DNA of 64,000 nt from Pyrenochaeta sp. MPI-SDFR-AT-0127 (taxonomy: Eukaryota > Ascomycota > Dothideomycetes > Pleosporales > Cucurbitariaceae), in NCBI GenBank assembly GCA_020747015.1, contig JAGTJM010000047.1, forward strand, positions 62,001-126,000, in the 5' to 3' direction. The position numbers and the translations under genes are program-made. Every line of letters begins with the position of its first letter. Positions within the stretch are counted from its first letter, which is position 1. Below the pieces are notes generated by a model. The model searched no databases and was not told the DNA's origin. It saw nothing but the letters and a program-made list of their open reading frames with translations. Shown here piece after piece: positions 21,364 to 32,195 of this stretch.

Positions 21364-23684
21364 CTTGAATGAAAGCTAATCGAGCAACTGCTTGTGAAGA
21401 AGTGGTAATTGTAGAAAGTTGACTTGGTAAGATAATAAGTCTAGAATGATGAATGTGATAGTCTTTATATGCAATTGGACTGATACGCAAGACGATTCTC
21501 GCAGTACACAATTCGCTCGCTACGCCTGAATCTGAGCCAATGATTTGAAGAAAGAATGCTCTTCAACTCAGTCATATCCAGCCCTTACCACACTGACTAC
21601 GCTACATCCTGGCCTAATTTCGTGCTCCGGGATGTTGAGGGTTGGCTTCCGTAGATCTCGAGGCAAGTCTTGCGTGATAATCTGGCTGGCTGGACTCATG
21701 CCCCTCACTTACAATGCTGATACCAACCAGAACAAGTATGTGAAGGGTCACTCACGAACATGCCAAGAAATAGGCGTGATAAGGACACAGCGGGATATGT
21801 TCTGTCATCAATGAACTCCTGCACCGCTGCACAAGACTACGGCAGTCATGTGGCATATATGTGACCAATTAGGTTTCAATGGATGTGATGTGAAGCTACT
21901 TGAGATAATAGCATCAATAACCAAGATGGAAATGTAGGCAAAAGTATAATGTTAAAAGTTTGATTATCTGCTACAATAAAATAACTCTTCTCTTTTACTA
22001 TTCCAAAACTGGGAATTAAGATCTAAGTCAATTAATAATGCAAAATCCACGTCTTTCTTAGCATTGGAAACTATCAGCGCTTGTTAGTCAAACTTATAAT
22101 AATATGAACCCTAAACACATTAAACTGATAGTAGCACCAGTGAAGAAGTATAGCATTATAATTAAGTCATCCTAAACCATCTATCCATATTATAGGTGTT
22201 ATAGCATTTAGAATTCAACCCTGAAAGCTATTATTGTTTATAACCAGTGAGCCGTACCTGCAAAAGGCCGTGTAACTTCAACACTCTGCTCTTCGCCGTG
22301 TGGTACACTCAATCTGCACAGCACCTCCATGGTAGTCTCTCAAAACCCCAAAGCCAACTTAAATCCTACGGTGCAATGTTTTTATTAACAATTCACATAA
22401 ATCTACATTTACCCCCTACACTCCATGCAGGCCCCACTTCACAAAAACACCTCGATATTGTCCTCACCATCGCATCAGCCCTGGATATTCTATTAAAAAA
22501 TCCAAAAGCAGCCAAAAAAAAAACAAAATCCTCTCGTCCAATCATTCCAGTAGGTAGCCACACTCCACCCTCCGCCTGAAGCCCAACACCCGCATTCCTC
22601 CAGACGATGACGTGCAGCCTACCGAACATTAATACAATGTCAAAACCCCCCAAGTCACGGAGTCCAACGTTCAAGATACCACTTAACACGCCTCTTCGGC
22701 ATACTCATCGAAGACCATGCCAACTGCTGTGTTTGTAGTTCTAGAATAGGGAGAAGTAGTATATATTACGTGCATATTCTCAATATTCCAAGGTTCTCCG
22801 TGATTCTCCTTATCACTGCATAAGGGATAGTCATGGATTTACACTTACACGCAGCTAGTTTATTTCATTAAGTGGATGTGATTAATTCACGGAACTGATT
22901 ACATGCAATATGTGGACAAAGGGGATTAAGATATGTGATAGAGAGAGAGAGAGACTAATAAAAGGGGAATAGCGGAATATTTACTTTATTTTATTCAGTG
23001 TCAAAATATACTTGCGCAAATAAGGTGTCGTCCAGTAAATCAGAAATAAATAATTCACGTGTGGTTTAAAGATAATCAAGGTGAAAGTTTAATATGGATA
23101 CACTGAGTACTATCATTTCAATTGCGAAACAATTATCAGAGAGTGAGTATAATGCAGGAGAATTAGAGAGCAAGTGACCAGGTGTGCTGAAGTCATGCCA
23201 AGCTTTGAGGCTAGGGCGCCAGGGCACGCGTGCATAATGAGAATACTTGGCTGGAGCTTTTCAATGTTCAAAGAGAGCAAATCAAAAGTCGGTATATTAA
23301 AGCGCATGAGATGAAGATGTTACTTTGCCAGAGGGCCAGGTGCAAATTCACAGTATCTCTGCCCTCTCCTGCATCTACCAAACTACCATTCAAAAGAATA
23401 GCAACACCGTACCCAGTCAAACACTGCCTAATGGCGTCTGATCATTACACGTAGGGATATCTTGTTCTTGCCGCCCCAACCGTCATTTCTTTCATGAGCG
23501 CCATCCAAAAATCGTGAGTTATCGTTCATATAGTGTTTCCAAGCCGCAACAGCCGCATGCCGTGAGGGATCCGCCTCGTGCACAGCAGAAGACGTGTCCC
23601 TGGATGTCCCCGTCGCCGGTCGCTGGGGTATCCTGAGTTGGCCTGGCATGTGGCTGTCAGAAAGGTGCAGTGACCGCGGCTGCT
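21364..23684. other. Gene-free stretch including an A+T-rich block
   Basis: About 2.3 kb without a supported gene. From about 21.9 to 23.1 kb the sequence is markedly A+T-rich compared with the rest of the window, with many TAATA/TTATA runs and a short GA dinucleotide repeat at about 22940-22955. This is what a RIP-mutated repeat relic would look like, but I see no transposase or reverse transcriptase motif and no terminal repeats. The frame at 22247-22579 is low-complexity and is not called. Confidence 0.5.
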
Positions 23685-24569
23685 TTAAGAAGCATGGGGC
23701 TTGCCAGCGGAGTCGACCTTGGCGCGGAGGTTGGCGGCAGTGGAGCCAGACTCGGAGAAGTAGCGGGAGAAGACTGGCTGGATGAAGGAGCGGAAGATGA
23801 TTTGAGCGCCGCTGCAGCATGTTAGATTGAATCGAGGTAGGATTCGTGGTGACTTACGAGGTCTGGGGAAGCGCCATCCAGAGGACGAGGACGAACTTGA
23901 AGGTGTAGTAGAAGGCTGCAAAAGTCAGGAACAGGCTCAATTTTCCTGCGCAAGTACTTACGGAACCAGTAGACGGCGCTGACTGCGCTCTCAAAGACGG
24001 TCAAAAAGGCGTAGACGACCCAGTACTGCGTAGTGGCGTTAGTGTGGGCATTCTCACGAGGTTGCCAGGGGCAAATCAGGCGGATTGCGCAAGACTGCGG
24101 GGATGCATACCGTCAACCACTAGAGACAAATTAGCACACGTGGGGAGAAAGCCGGTGTACAACGCACCTGAGTGTCATCGACCTTGCTGGCGCTGAACAA
24201 GGCATTGAGCGAGTAGTAGCTGGGAATGATGAAGCCGGCAATGTTGACGAGGAACTCGCCGGCAATGTTGAAGAAGATGAGGAAGAAGTAGAGGCCGGCG
24301 AGACCGAGGATGGCGTAGACCTTGGGGACCGACGTCTGCTTCTCAAAGTTGTTGAGGGCGGGGTATTTGGACAGCTAGAGCACACAAATGCCGTCAGCGC
24401 AATTTTCCCCGTCTCTCTGGCACAATCGTGGCCTCTGGGGGAGTCGTCGTCGTCGTCGAGGCGGCCACGGGCATCATTTTGACACTTGTGCCATATGTGC
24501 CCAAGCGAGTGCGCTTACCTCTTTGTCGAGCTGCGACAGCTGTGCCTGGGCTCTATCCTGGACAGACAT
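23685..24569 (-). CDS. YOP1: YOP1, TB2/DP1/HVA22-family ER membrane-shaping protein
   Basis: Six exons on the minus strand (24569-24519, 24374-24168, 24119-24111, 24025-23962, 23915-23858, 23811-23685) give 171 aa, the usual YOP1 size. Family landmarks are the N-terminal LSKYPALNNFEKQT, the first hairpin (YAILGLAGLYFFLIFFN), IIPSYYSLNAL, DDTQWLTYWVVYAFLTVFES, and WMALPQTSGAQIIFRSFIQP. Exon 3 is only nine bases and codes Trp-Leu-Thr in the conserved DDTQWLTYWVV motif; its flanking introns (24120-24167 and 24026-24110) have GT-AG ends and the first has a TGCTAAT branch site. YOP1/REEP proteins insert paired hairpins into the ER membrane to stabilise tubules, with reticulons and the GTPase Sey1. 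The first intron (144 nt) is longer than most here. The gene is divergent from the RFX gene. Confidence 0.95.
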
Positions 24570-25407
24570 GATGACGGGCGGATGTGTGGGGAGAGGGCGG
24601 GTTGGTGAAGAGGTGGCAGTGTGTGAATATTTTTTATGGGGAGGATGCTGGAGGAGCCGAGTGGTTTTGGCAGCAGAAGAGTCTTTGTTGGAAGTGCAAG
24701 GGGAACGGGGTATGGATGGGGGAGGGATTGTGTGGGTGGGATGCAGGAAGCGGGCGCGTCATGCTAAATACGTCAGTGGGCCTTTCACAAGCCAGCCAGC
24801 CAGGGGGATCACAGTTGCACACGCTGCAAGACAATGCGCGTGCCTGCATTGGACAGTCGCAGCGACACATACACCCTGCGCAGTCTGCCGAAACAGATAC
24901 TCGGGGTGCAGGTGTGTGATATGCTTGTCCCTGCGCGACTCGAGTGATGATGGTCATGTGACGCGAGCGGCCCAAGCGCCGGCTGGTTTCCGTTGCTGCA
25001 GGTGCGACCGACTTCCAGACGAAAGCGTAAACACAAGAAGCCTCTCCCACACAACAAAGCACAACCCCACGGCCGCCTGTCCGCGCCCACGACGGCTTCT
25101 TGCTTGGACCTGCCAGCTCTCCTCTGCCGCCTTTCACCCGGCTGCTTGCTTTCCACACGGCAGCCAAAGCTTGCCAGGCCGGTTCAGTGCCAAACAAACA
25201 AAAATCAACAACACCCGGAGCAGCCTGTGACTCGACCCTGACGCCCATCGCGCCTCCAGATAACGTCTCCTGCACCGCACCGTCCCTGCTGCCCGCCTGC
25301 CTCAACTGGGACTGCTCCTCCGTCGTCCTGCCGTCCCTGGAGCGCCGTTGCCAGAGCTTTGTTTTGGTGTAAACAGAAGGAACTTCTGCCACCGCGGCCA
25401 CCACACA
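24570..25407. promoter_or_regulatory. Shared YOP1/RFX divergent promoter region
   Basis: About 840 bp between the start codons of YOP1 (minus) and the RFX factor (plus). It is GC-rich with C/T-rich leader sequence on the RFX side. Long open frames cross it on both strands (24388-25230 plus; 24634-25887 minus), but they run through the promoter and antisense to the RFX N-terminus and have no domain, so they are taken as artefacts of base composition. Confidence 0.5.
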
Positions 25408-28013
25408 ATGGCTACCGACATCCGCCGGTCCAGATCCAACACGTCCATCTCTACACGGAGCAACCGGCCACTGTCGCGCGCTTCCACCACGAGCGTCCAC
25501 TCGTTTGAGCACTTCTCGCAGCAACCACAGCCCCCGCGAGCCTCGTCCTTCACCCACCAGCCCCAGTACAATGCGCCTTTTACCAGCGACGCCCTGCAGC
25601 CTGCACTCCTCCAGGCCGCCCAGCAAGTCAGCGCCCAGGACCAGCTGATCAACATGTCCCTCGAAAGCGTCCAGCAGTACCTGGGCTACCCTGCCGATGC
25701 GGCCCCGTCGGCCACGCAACCAAACCCATTGCCGGCACAACCCACCATGGACGCCCACGCCTACCACAACTCGCTTTCCCAACACGCGCAGCCACAGCAC
25801 TTCATGGCCCCGCCCATGGACAACGACGAGAGGAAGAAAAAGGGCTCCACGTCCGGCGCGGCCACCAACGACAAGGAGCTGCGCCAATTGCTCAACCAGA
25901 ATGAGGGCCGCAATCTCAAGGACGTTGCCGCCGAAGTCATCCAGAACGACCGCACATCAAAGGCCGAAAAGTCAAAGCAGCTTTTTGCCATGCTATGGTA
26001 GGCTCCCCACGTTTGCGTCTATGCAATGCAACATGCTCACGTGTCCAGGTTGCAATCGGTTTGCCGCCTCGCAAAGACGTCTGTCCCCCGAAACCGCGTC
26101 TACTCAAAGTACGCAGAGCGCTGTGGCACTGACCGCGTTATTCCACTCAACCCGGCGTCGTTTGGAAAGCTCGTCCGTGTCATCTTCCCAGGCATCCAGA
26201 CTCGGCGTCTTGGTGTTCGTGGAGAGTCAAAGTACCACTACGTTGACTTGACCCTGATCAACGACAGCGACGACGGCGAAGACATTCGTCGGCCCAGCAC
26301 CGGCGCCATTGCACACCACGCCATGAAGCGGCAGCAGTCGGCCGGCCCCAAGCTCGACTTCAAGTATGTAGATTGTCCGTCTCCCGCACAGTATGCTAAC
26401 CTTGGTAGTGCCATTCCACGATTACCTGCAGACAGTGCACAATTTCCTCCTCGAGATGCGGCAGCTGACTCACCTGGCACCAACTACACCCCGGCCTCGT
26501 CCAAGGGCCTTCTCTTTACCGACATATATGCCAACCAGTATCGACCGCCCAATGCCCGTACAAAGACGACATACGAGCACGAGCTCAAGTTTCCCACGCC
26601 AGATATCCTCGAAGCACCAGATGCGTTGGAGATTGAGCTGCCAGACATCACGCCCTATCTGCCCACACGTACCGACCCTGACTCTGCCCAAAATCTGGTG
26701 GCCATGTACCGCTCACACGTAACCTCCTTGGTAGATGCAGTGCGATATTGCAAAGAGAAGCAGTTCTTCCGGCTGTTTGGCACATTTCACGGTACTTTGA
26801 CTGTCCCTGTCCAGAAGCTCTTCGCAGCCCCCGAGTTGGCCCCCTGGATCAAGGAGTGCGACTGGATGATGTACCAGAAAATGATCCGGAATGTTTCACA
26901 GCTTACTCTCCAGGTTGCACCCGCGCCAGTCCTCCGATTCCTCGACAATGTTGCAAAGACGCTCCACTCACACATTACCGCCAAGTTTCTCCAACTACCC
27001 AGCCACGTTCTCGAGGCGAAGCTGGAGCCTGCTACGCTCTTCGCTCACCTTCTGCGCCAGATGCTCCGCGTCAACTCCACAGCCCATGCGGCCGCTGTAA
27101 TGCTCACTGCCGAAGGCCATCGTACGCAGATGTTTGCAGACTGGCTGCACCACGTCAACATCAAGCGCATCGTTGCCAATGAGATGCCGGGTTCGTGTGG
27201 CCACGAGGAGGTGTTCAACATCCTGTCGACCGAGATCCGGTCCATGCTAGGCCCTCTGCCCCAGGAAATTCGACTTCCCAATGGAGACTTCTACCGCGTT
27301 CCTCACCCTGACCCGCCTGCCGACCCGTCCGAGTCCGTCATTGACCGCATTGCTGCTTTCCTCACTCGCTTGCCGTCTCGTTTCCCCAACGCTCACGCCC
27401 GCACAATCCTTCATTGCATTAGTGCGCTCGGGTCGGCGGCCCTACGAGAGATTACCGTCGAAAACGGAATCAGCTTCCAAGGCTGGTGGCTGACCAAGGT
27501 CTTTGTCGATGAGATGGCACAGTGGTTGGCATCTCTGGGAGGATTCCTTGGCCATGCTCCCCCTAACTGGAATTCTCCCGCATTTTCTCCAGTCATGGAC
27601 GATCCTCTAAATGCCGGCATGACCAATGGAGGCAGTGGCAGCAACAACGAGAGCCGCTTCAGCAGCATGGATGCCGACTTCCCAGACCACTCCTTCATGT
27701 CAAATACGAGTAATGCTGCCATGCAGGATGCGGGCGCAAACCACGAAGGTGAGTCTTCCGGACCTTTTTGCAGTGATGGAAGTTGACTAACACAAGATGA
27801 TCAGCCAATACTCGACGATTTACTGAACAATCACAGTACGATATGGGCTTCAGCTTCGATTACGACATGAATACGTCCCAGCAGGAGGCGAATCACGACG
27901 ACAGCGGCATTGGCCTCTGCGAAGATGGCATCGATGCAAAGTTTGCATCCAAGATGTCGCAGTCACTCAAGTCGCATCTTGCGCAAGCACCTCTTCCACA
28001 GGGCGTTAGCTAG
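25408..28013 (+). CDS. RFX-family transcription factor
   Basis: Four exons (25408-25997, 26049-26363, 26409-27748, 27805-28013) close in frame to 817 aa. The first splice joins the halves of the RFX DNA-binding winged helix (residues about 192-265: WLQSVCRLAKTSVPRNRVY, then CGTDRVIPLNPASFGKLVR and RGESKYHYVDLTL). Downstream are the conserved RFX regions B/C and dimerisation-type helices, for example MLRVNSTAHAAAVMLTAEG and FADWLHHVNIKRIV. The N-terminus (1-150) is Gln/Pro/Ser-rich. Fungal RFX proteins (Crt1/RfxA/RFX1 type) bind X-box DNA and repress or time DNA-damage and cell-cycle genes; that role is inferred from the family. The second intron (26364-26408) is 45 nt with no in-frame stop, so retention would insert 15 residues; the GTATGT donor, TGCTAAC branch site and TAG acceptor argue it is spliced. 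Confidence 0.93.
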
Positions 28014-28731
28014 GTGGCGCACTCCATCGACCATGCATACATTTCTCTACCGCTCGATATCTGGCTCTTCATGTCCTTGCGTGCTTTTTGATTTTACGCG
28101 TTATGACGTCTCCGAAGTTACGACACATGCAAAAAGCGGCTGGTCCTCCGGGAATGTCTTGTTTATACCTTTTAATTTTGTACATGCACAGTTGCTAATC
28201 TGGAGTTGCTTTGGTGGCCTTGGACCGGTGGCGCTGGTGCCTCGACTATACCATGGCGGTCATATGTTGGCCTTTTGTCGGCCTGGGTTTTTTTTTTGCA
28301 AGGGCTTTCTGCTCTTTTTCATTTCATCAAAGACTCTTTGGCAGCAGCATGGAGTTGGTATAGTGAGTGTGGGCCATGTTTTGGATACTAGATGACACGC
28401 TTGTTGCCGTTGCGTAAGAATTGAATCTCTTCAAGTTCAAATCCCCCCGACCAGTCACACGTACATGTAGAGACGTCAAACTTGAGAGCATGCAGACAGT
28501 CCATTCCCGTTCTGGGTACTCACGAGCATATTATTAAGCGAAATGTCTTGTCCGATCCAACAACTCCGACTCATCGCACCCATCGGACTGGCTTTTTGAG
28601 GACTAGATGAGGAAAACATAAAGCTCATTTAACCAGCTTCAATTTAACACGATTCCCGGCGACAAGTATTACTCAACTCCAAATAAAATCCCACAAGAAC
28701 AAAAAATTTCACACATTTCAAAGTCTCTACC
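28014..28731. other. Intergenic region
   Basis: About 720 bp between the RFX stop and the aminotransferase ATG. The first 400 bp look like a long T-rich 3' UTR. A frame at 27910-28395 overlaps the RFX end in another frame and is rejected. The final part is A-rich just before the ATG, a usual start context. Confidence 0.4.
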
Positions 28732-30151
28732 ATGTTGTCTACCAGAGGTCAGGCAAATGCGGATCAATTGGATATCCCCTGGCGCTTCCTTCCAGGTGGG
28801 ACGCCCTACGATGCGGACAAACATCCCGAGGGACTGATTTCTTTTGCGACGGCGGAGAATGCACTTGTTCAGGGGGAATTGGAGGAGTTTGCTGCAAAGG
28901 TATGCATTCCTTCTTTTCTTCAGTCTTCTTATATGTTGAGTCAATCCGCGTATCCAGGTCCATATCCCTCGCGATGCATTCCGCTATGCATACTGCACCG
29001 CAGGCGGTCCACGCTTGCCCCGTGCATTCGCCGTCCATGTAAATGAGTATTTCGCCCCGTATCGCGAGATCCCAGCGTCCGACGTGAAAATCACGGCATC
29101 TGCGACTGCTTTGCATGATATTCTTGCCTTTTCGCTTGCGGCCCCAGGAGAAGGGATTTTAACTAGTACGCCGTACTATGGCCGCTTTGAAATTGATTTC
29201 GGAAATAAAGCGCATATCCACCTTGTCCCTGCGCAGGTGGAGCATCAGCGCTGCTTCGATGCAGATGTTGTTCAGGCGTTTGAGAAGGCGTTGGGCGAGA
29301 GTGAGAAGAATGGTGTCAAGATTCGGGCTTTGTTAATAGTAAATCCTCATAATCCTCTCGGTCAGTATTTGCACATCCCTTTCACCCAGCATTCATGCCA
29401 GAAAGAAAAAAAAGGCGTCTAATTCTATCCAGGACGATGCTACCCCCGCTCCACTCTCCTCGCACTCATGCACTTCTGCGCCCGCCACACAATCCACCTC
29501 ATCTCCGACGAAATCTACGCGCTCAGCGTCTTCCCAACTCCCCTCTCCCCCTCCGCTGTGCCATTTACTTCGCTCCTCTCCCTCGACCCCACAGGCATCA
29601 TCGACGCCAACCTCGTGCACGTCACATACGGCCTGTCCAAGGACTTTGGCGCCGCGGGGCTCAAAGTCGGCGCGCTGATTTCGCGCAACGAAGCGCTTAA
29701 AAAAGCGGTCCATGCCGTACTCCGGTTCCACGGCGTAAGTGGACCCAGTGTTGCAGTTGCGACGGCCATGTTGGAAGATCGGGACTGGGTGCGTGGATTC
29801 ATCGCGCTCTCGCGACAAAGGATTGCAGATGCGTATTTGTACTTCACCACCCGTCTGGCTGAGATTGGGATCCGGTACTACGAAGGTGGGAATGCGGGGT
29901 TTTTTCTCTGGATCGATATGTCGCCTTTTCTTCCCCTGGGCGCGCCGGGGGCCGCTGCGTTGACGGATGCGCAGAAGGAGATTGGGCTTGCGGAGCGGCT
30001 TTTGCGTAGTGGGCTTGTCTTGCAGCCTGGTGAGGAGCATGGTGTTGCGGTAGGCTGGTTTAGAGTCGTGTTTACAATGGAGAGGGGCGTTGTGGAGGAG
30101 GGGTTGCGGAGGCTGGAAGGAGTTGTCAAGGAGATTGTTGGGCGGTGGTAG
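28732..30151 (+). CDS. Class I/II PLP aminotransferase, ACC synthase-like
   Basis: Three exons (28732-28899, 28958-29360, 29433-30151) close in frame to 429 aa. The fold type I motifs are in order: a substrate-loop stretch PYYGRFEIDF, the PLP-stacking NPHNPLG, ISDEIYALSVF with the PLP-binding Asp, and YGLSKDFGAAGLKVG with the Schiff-base Lys260. The C-terminal HGVAVGWFRVVFTM contains the substrate-carboxylate Arg. The YGLSKDFG...LKVGAL signature is typical of the 1-aminocyclopropane-1-carboxylate synthase-like group, widespread in filamentous fungi and often of unknown amino-acid specificity. Introns are GTATGC...CAG and GTCAGT...CAG; the second splice joins PLG to RCYPRSTLLALM. It precedes the receptor and transporter genes on the same strand. 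A metabolic link is possible but not shown. Confidence 0.9.
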
Positions 30152-32195
30152 GCATGTAGGCATGCAAGACGAGGCAGGTCCTTGAGAACAGGGAACTAGA
30201 ACATGGTGGTTCGAGGGGGGGAATTAGCTACCTGCATGACGTGCTAGAATCCGAGGAAAGATCTTTTATGAAAGACTTGAGAGAAGCAATTCTGACTGGC
30301 CCACAAGAGCGGGCCTGCTTTGCATAGATCTTGTAACAGAAGTTAGCTTGGCTGAGGACTTGTAAAGTACCATTAGTTGTAAATTTGGAAAGTCCCTGTC
30401 CATCTGGCAGATATACATATAGAAGTGGTGTTAAGTGCTCCCTTTGACTTTGTTTCTATTACTGATGTATAGCTGTGCGCGGCGAGCCATTCCTCCCACT
30501 CTGCTATTTCTTGGCGAAGACGTGGTGTGTCTCATTGTAGGTTGGCGACTATCTGTAGTTTGCGGAGGCACTGAGGCTATGACGTTTCTCACTTGTGTCT
30601 CTACCTTCTAAATATATTGCGCAACGAACAGCCGGTTTTAAAAGAATACTCGCCCAACTATCGATGCTGTTAGATTTACTCGTGGAAGAGAAATATAAAC
30701 AAGTCCGCACCATGGAGTTAAGTTTACCTGGCAATATTCACGGACACCACAATCACCCGTGTAGATGTCATTCTCTTCTACCACCCTCAGATCGACTGGC
30801 CACTGAACATGTACCGCCACTCGGCTTCCTCGACCTCACGCTGTGCACATTTTTCCACCAACAACAGAGCTACTTACATCAGCCTTAACTAAGTCGCTTG
30901 CCTGTCGGTTTCCTCGTGACGTGCCGCAAGGTTCAGAACTAATGCACAACGGTTTTTCAATCCCTTGTTCAGGCCTAGTGTAAACCGGTTTTCGCTCCTT
31001 CACTCAACTGATTACACTCCAAGCCAGTCCAATTAACTCTCAATAAAGCAAGCAGGCGCGTTTTTTTGCTGGCACTCTGGCGAACTTTCTGCTCTTGTGA
31101 AACAAAATGAGAAAAGAACGTAAGTTCACGGCAAAGATGCCCGGTTTTATCGCAGTTTCGACGGAACGATTACCATGCAGATCCATTCTGAGGTTGATCA
31201 AGATTAAGTTCAAACTCAGTTTTTGACATGTCGGCCATGCTAACTCCATGAGGCACCTCGCCGCAGAGCTTGGAACAAATCAATCAAACTGTCTCAGAAG
31301 TAGATTTGTCAAGGAGATTTCCTGGGCAAGCTACCCGCCTAGGCGAGCTACATGCCCAAGGCTGCACGCTCAAGGCGGACAACTATGTTGTCATCTCTAT
31401 TGCCTCTCAAGACTTCTGGGAAATACTGGTACTCTTCTGCTCCTTCCCGGCTTCCCCTACACGAGATACCATTGTTTGCACGGACTATGGCGCCAACATC
31501 CCCGCATGGTGGCGCCTCGTTTACCAGTACCCCACATGCACCCACCACTCCTTGATCCCGCCGCACCACCACCCCAGCCTGCCGACATGGTTGTGCTATG
31601 GTAACTTTAAGTTGACCTGCATGACACACACGTTGCGAACCGTTATTCACCGTAAGCACGGTCGTACTAAGTTGCAGTTGTACCCTTGGTCATGTGTGAT
31701 CGCGCTCAGATCAACGGTCGGCATCATGCGGGACCGTGTCGCATATATGGAGGGCCTGGCTACGTCTATCCCGTCCCTTGTTGTTCAGGTTTCATTGCTG
31801 CTATTGGTCGAATTGGCCAACTTTGCTTGCTACACGATGCGTATATCTGTGATCTGCTCTGCAGCTACGTTTCAGCATCCCCAACCGATGATGACTAGAT
31901 GCCGTCTTGGCCCCACTTTTGCTCATGTTCCTGGTTGCATATGGCACTCTGATGGCTTGATACCTCTGCAGCCACTGGATTACTGTGCCCTTATATACGA
32001 TCGTGTCCCTGACGGGTATGGGCGGCCTGAGTCAGTCCGTAGCGGAGTCTCCACACACCCTTAGACTATCCCATGCACAAGTTTAAGTACTTAGCTCGAC
32101 TTGATGGAACACCTGTCCTTGGGAACACTCTTTTCTGGTCTTGCGCACTAACCCACCGCGGGACTTGAGGCTCTTGTGTATTGCTCTCTGGAACG
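30152..32195. other. Intergenic region with a long unassigned frame
   Basis: About 2 kb between the aminotransferase and the CFEM receptor. A 264-codon frame (31270-32064, plus) stays open but begins only with TTG, has Cys/His/Pro-rich sequence and no domain. An overlapping ATG-started frame (31248-31604) and minus-strand frames cover the same DNA. I cannot call a gene. It could be a relic or an unusual protein. The 130 bp after 32064 would be the CFEM receptor promoter. Confidence 0.4.

Noticed and set aside
24388..25230. 280-codon plus-strand frame between YOP1 and RFX
   Set aside because: It crosses the promoter and 5' leader, with a Cys/His/Arg-rich composition and no motif. Its start also overlaps YOP1 exon 1 on the other strand.
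24634..25887. 417-codon minus-strand frame overlapping the RFX N-terminus
   Set aside because: It runs antisense to the RFX exon and through the shared promoter, has low-complexity Gly/Arg/Val sequence and no domain. It is explained by GC-rich codon bias.
26748..27182. 144-codon frame within RFX
   Set aside because: Out of frame with RFX exon 3, which has a clear family match.
28400..28470. Possible tRNA T-arm (GTTCAAATCC) after RFX
   Set aside because: The flanks do not pair as a T-stem or acceptor stem and no D-arm was found.
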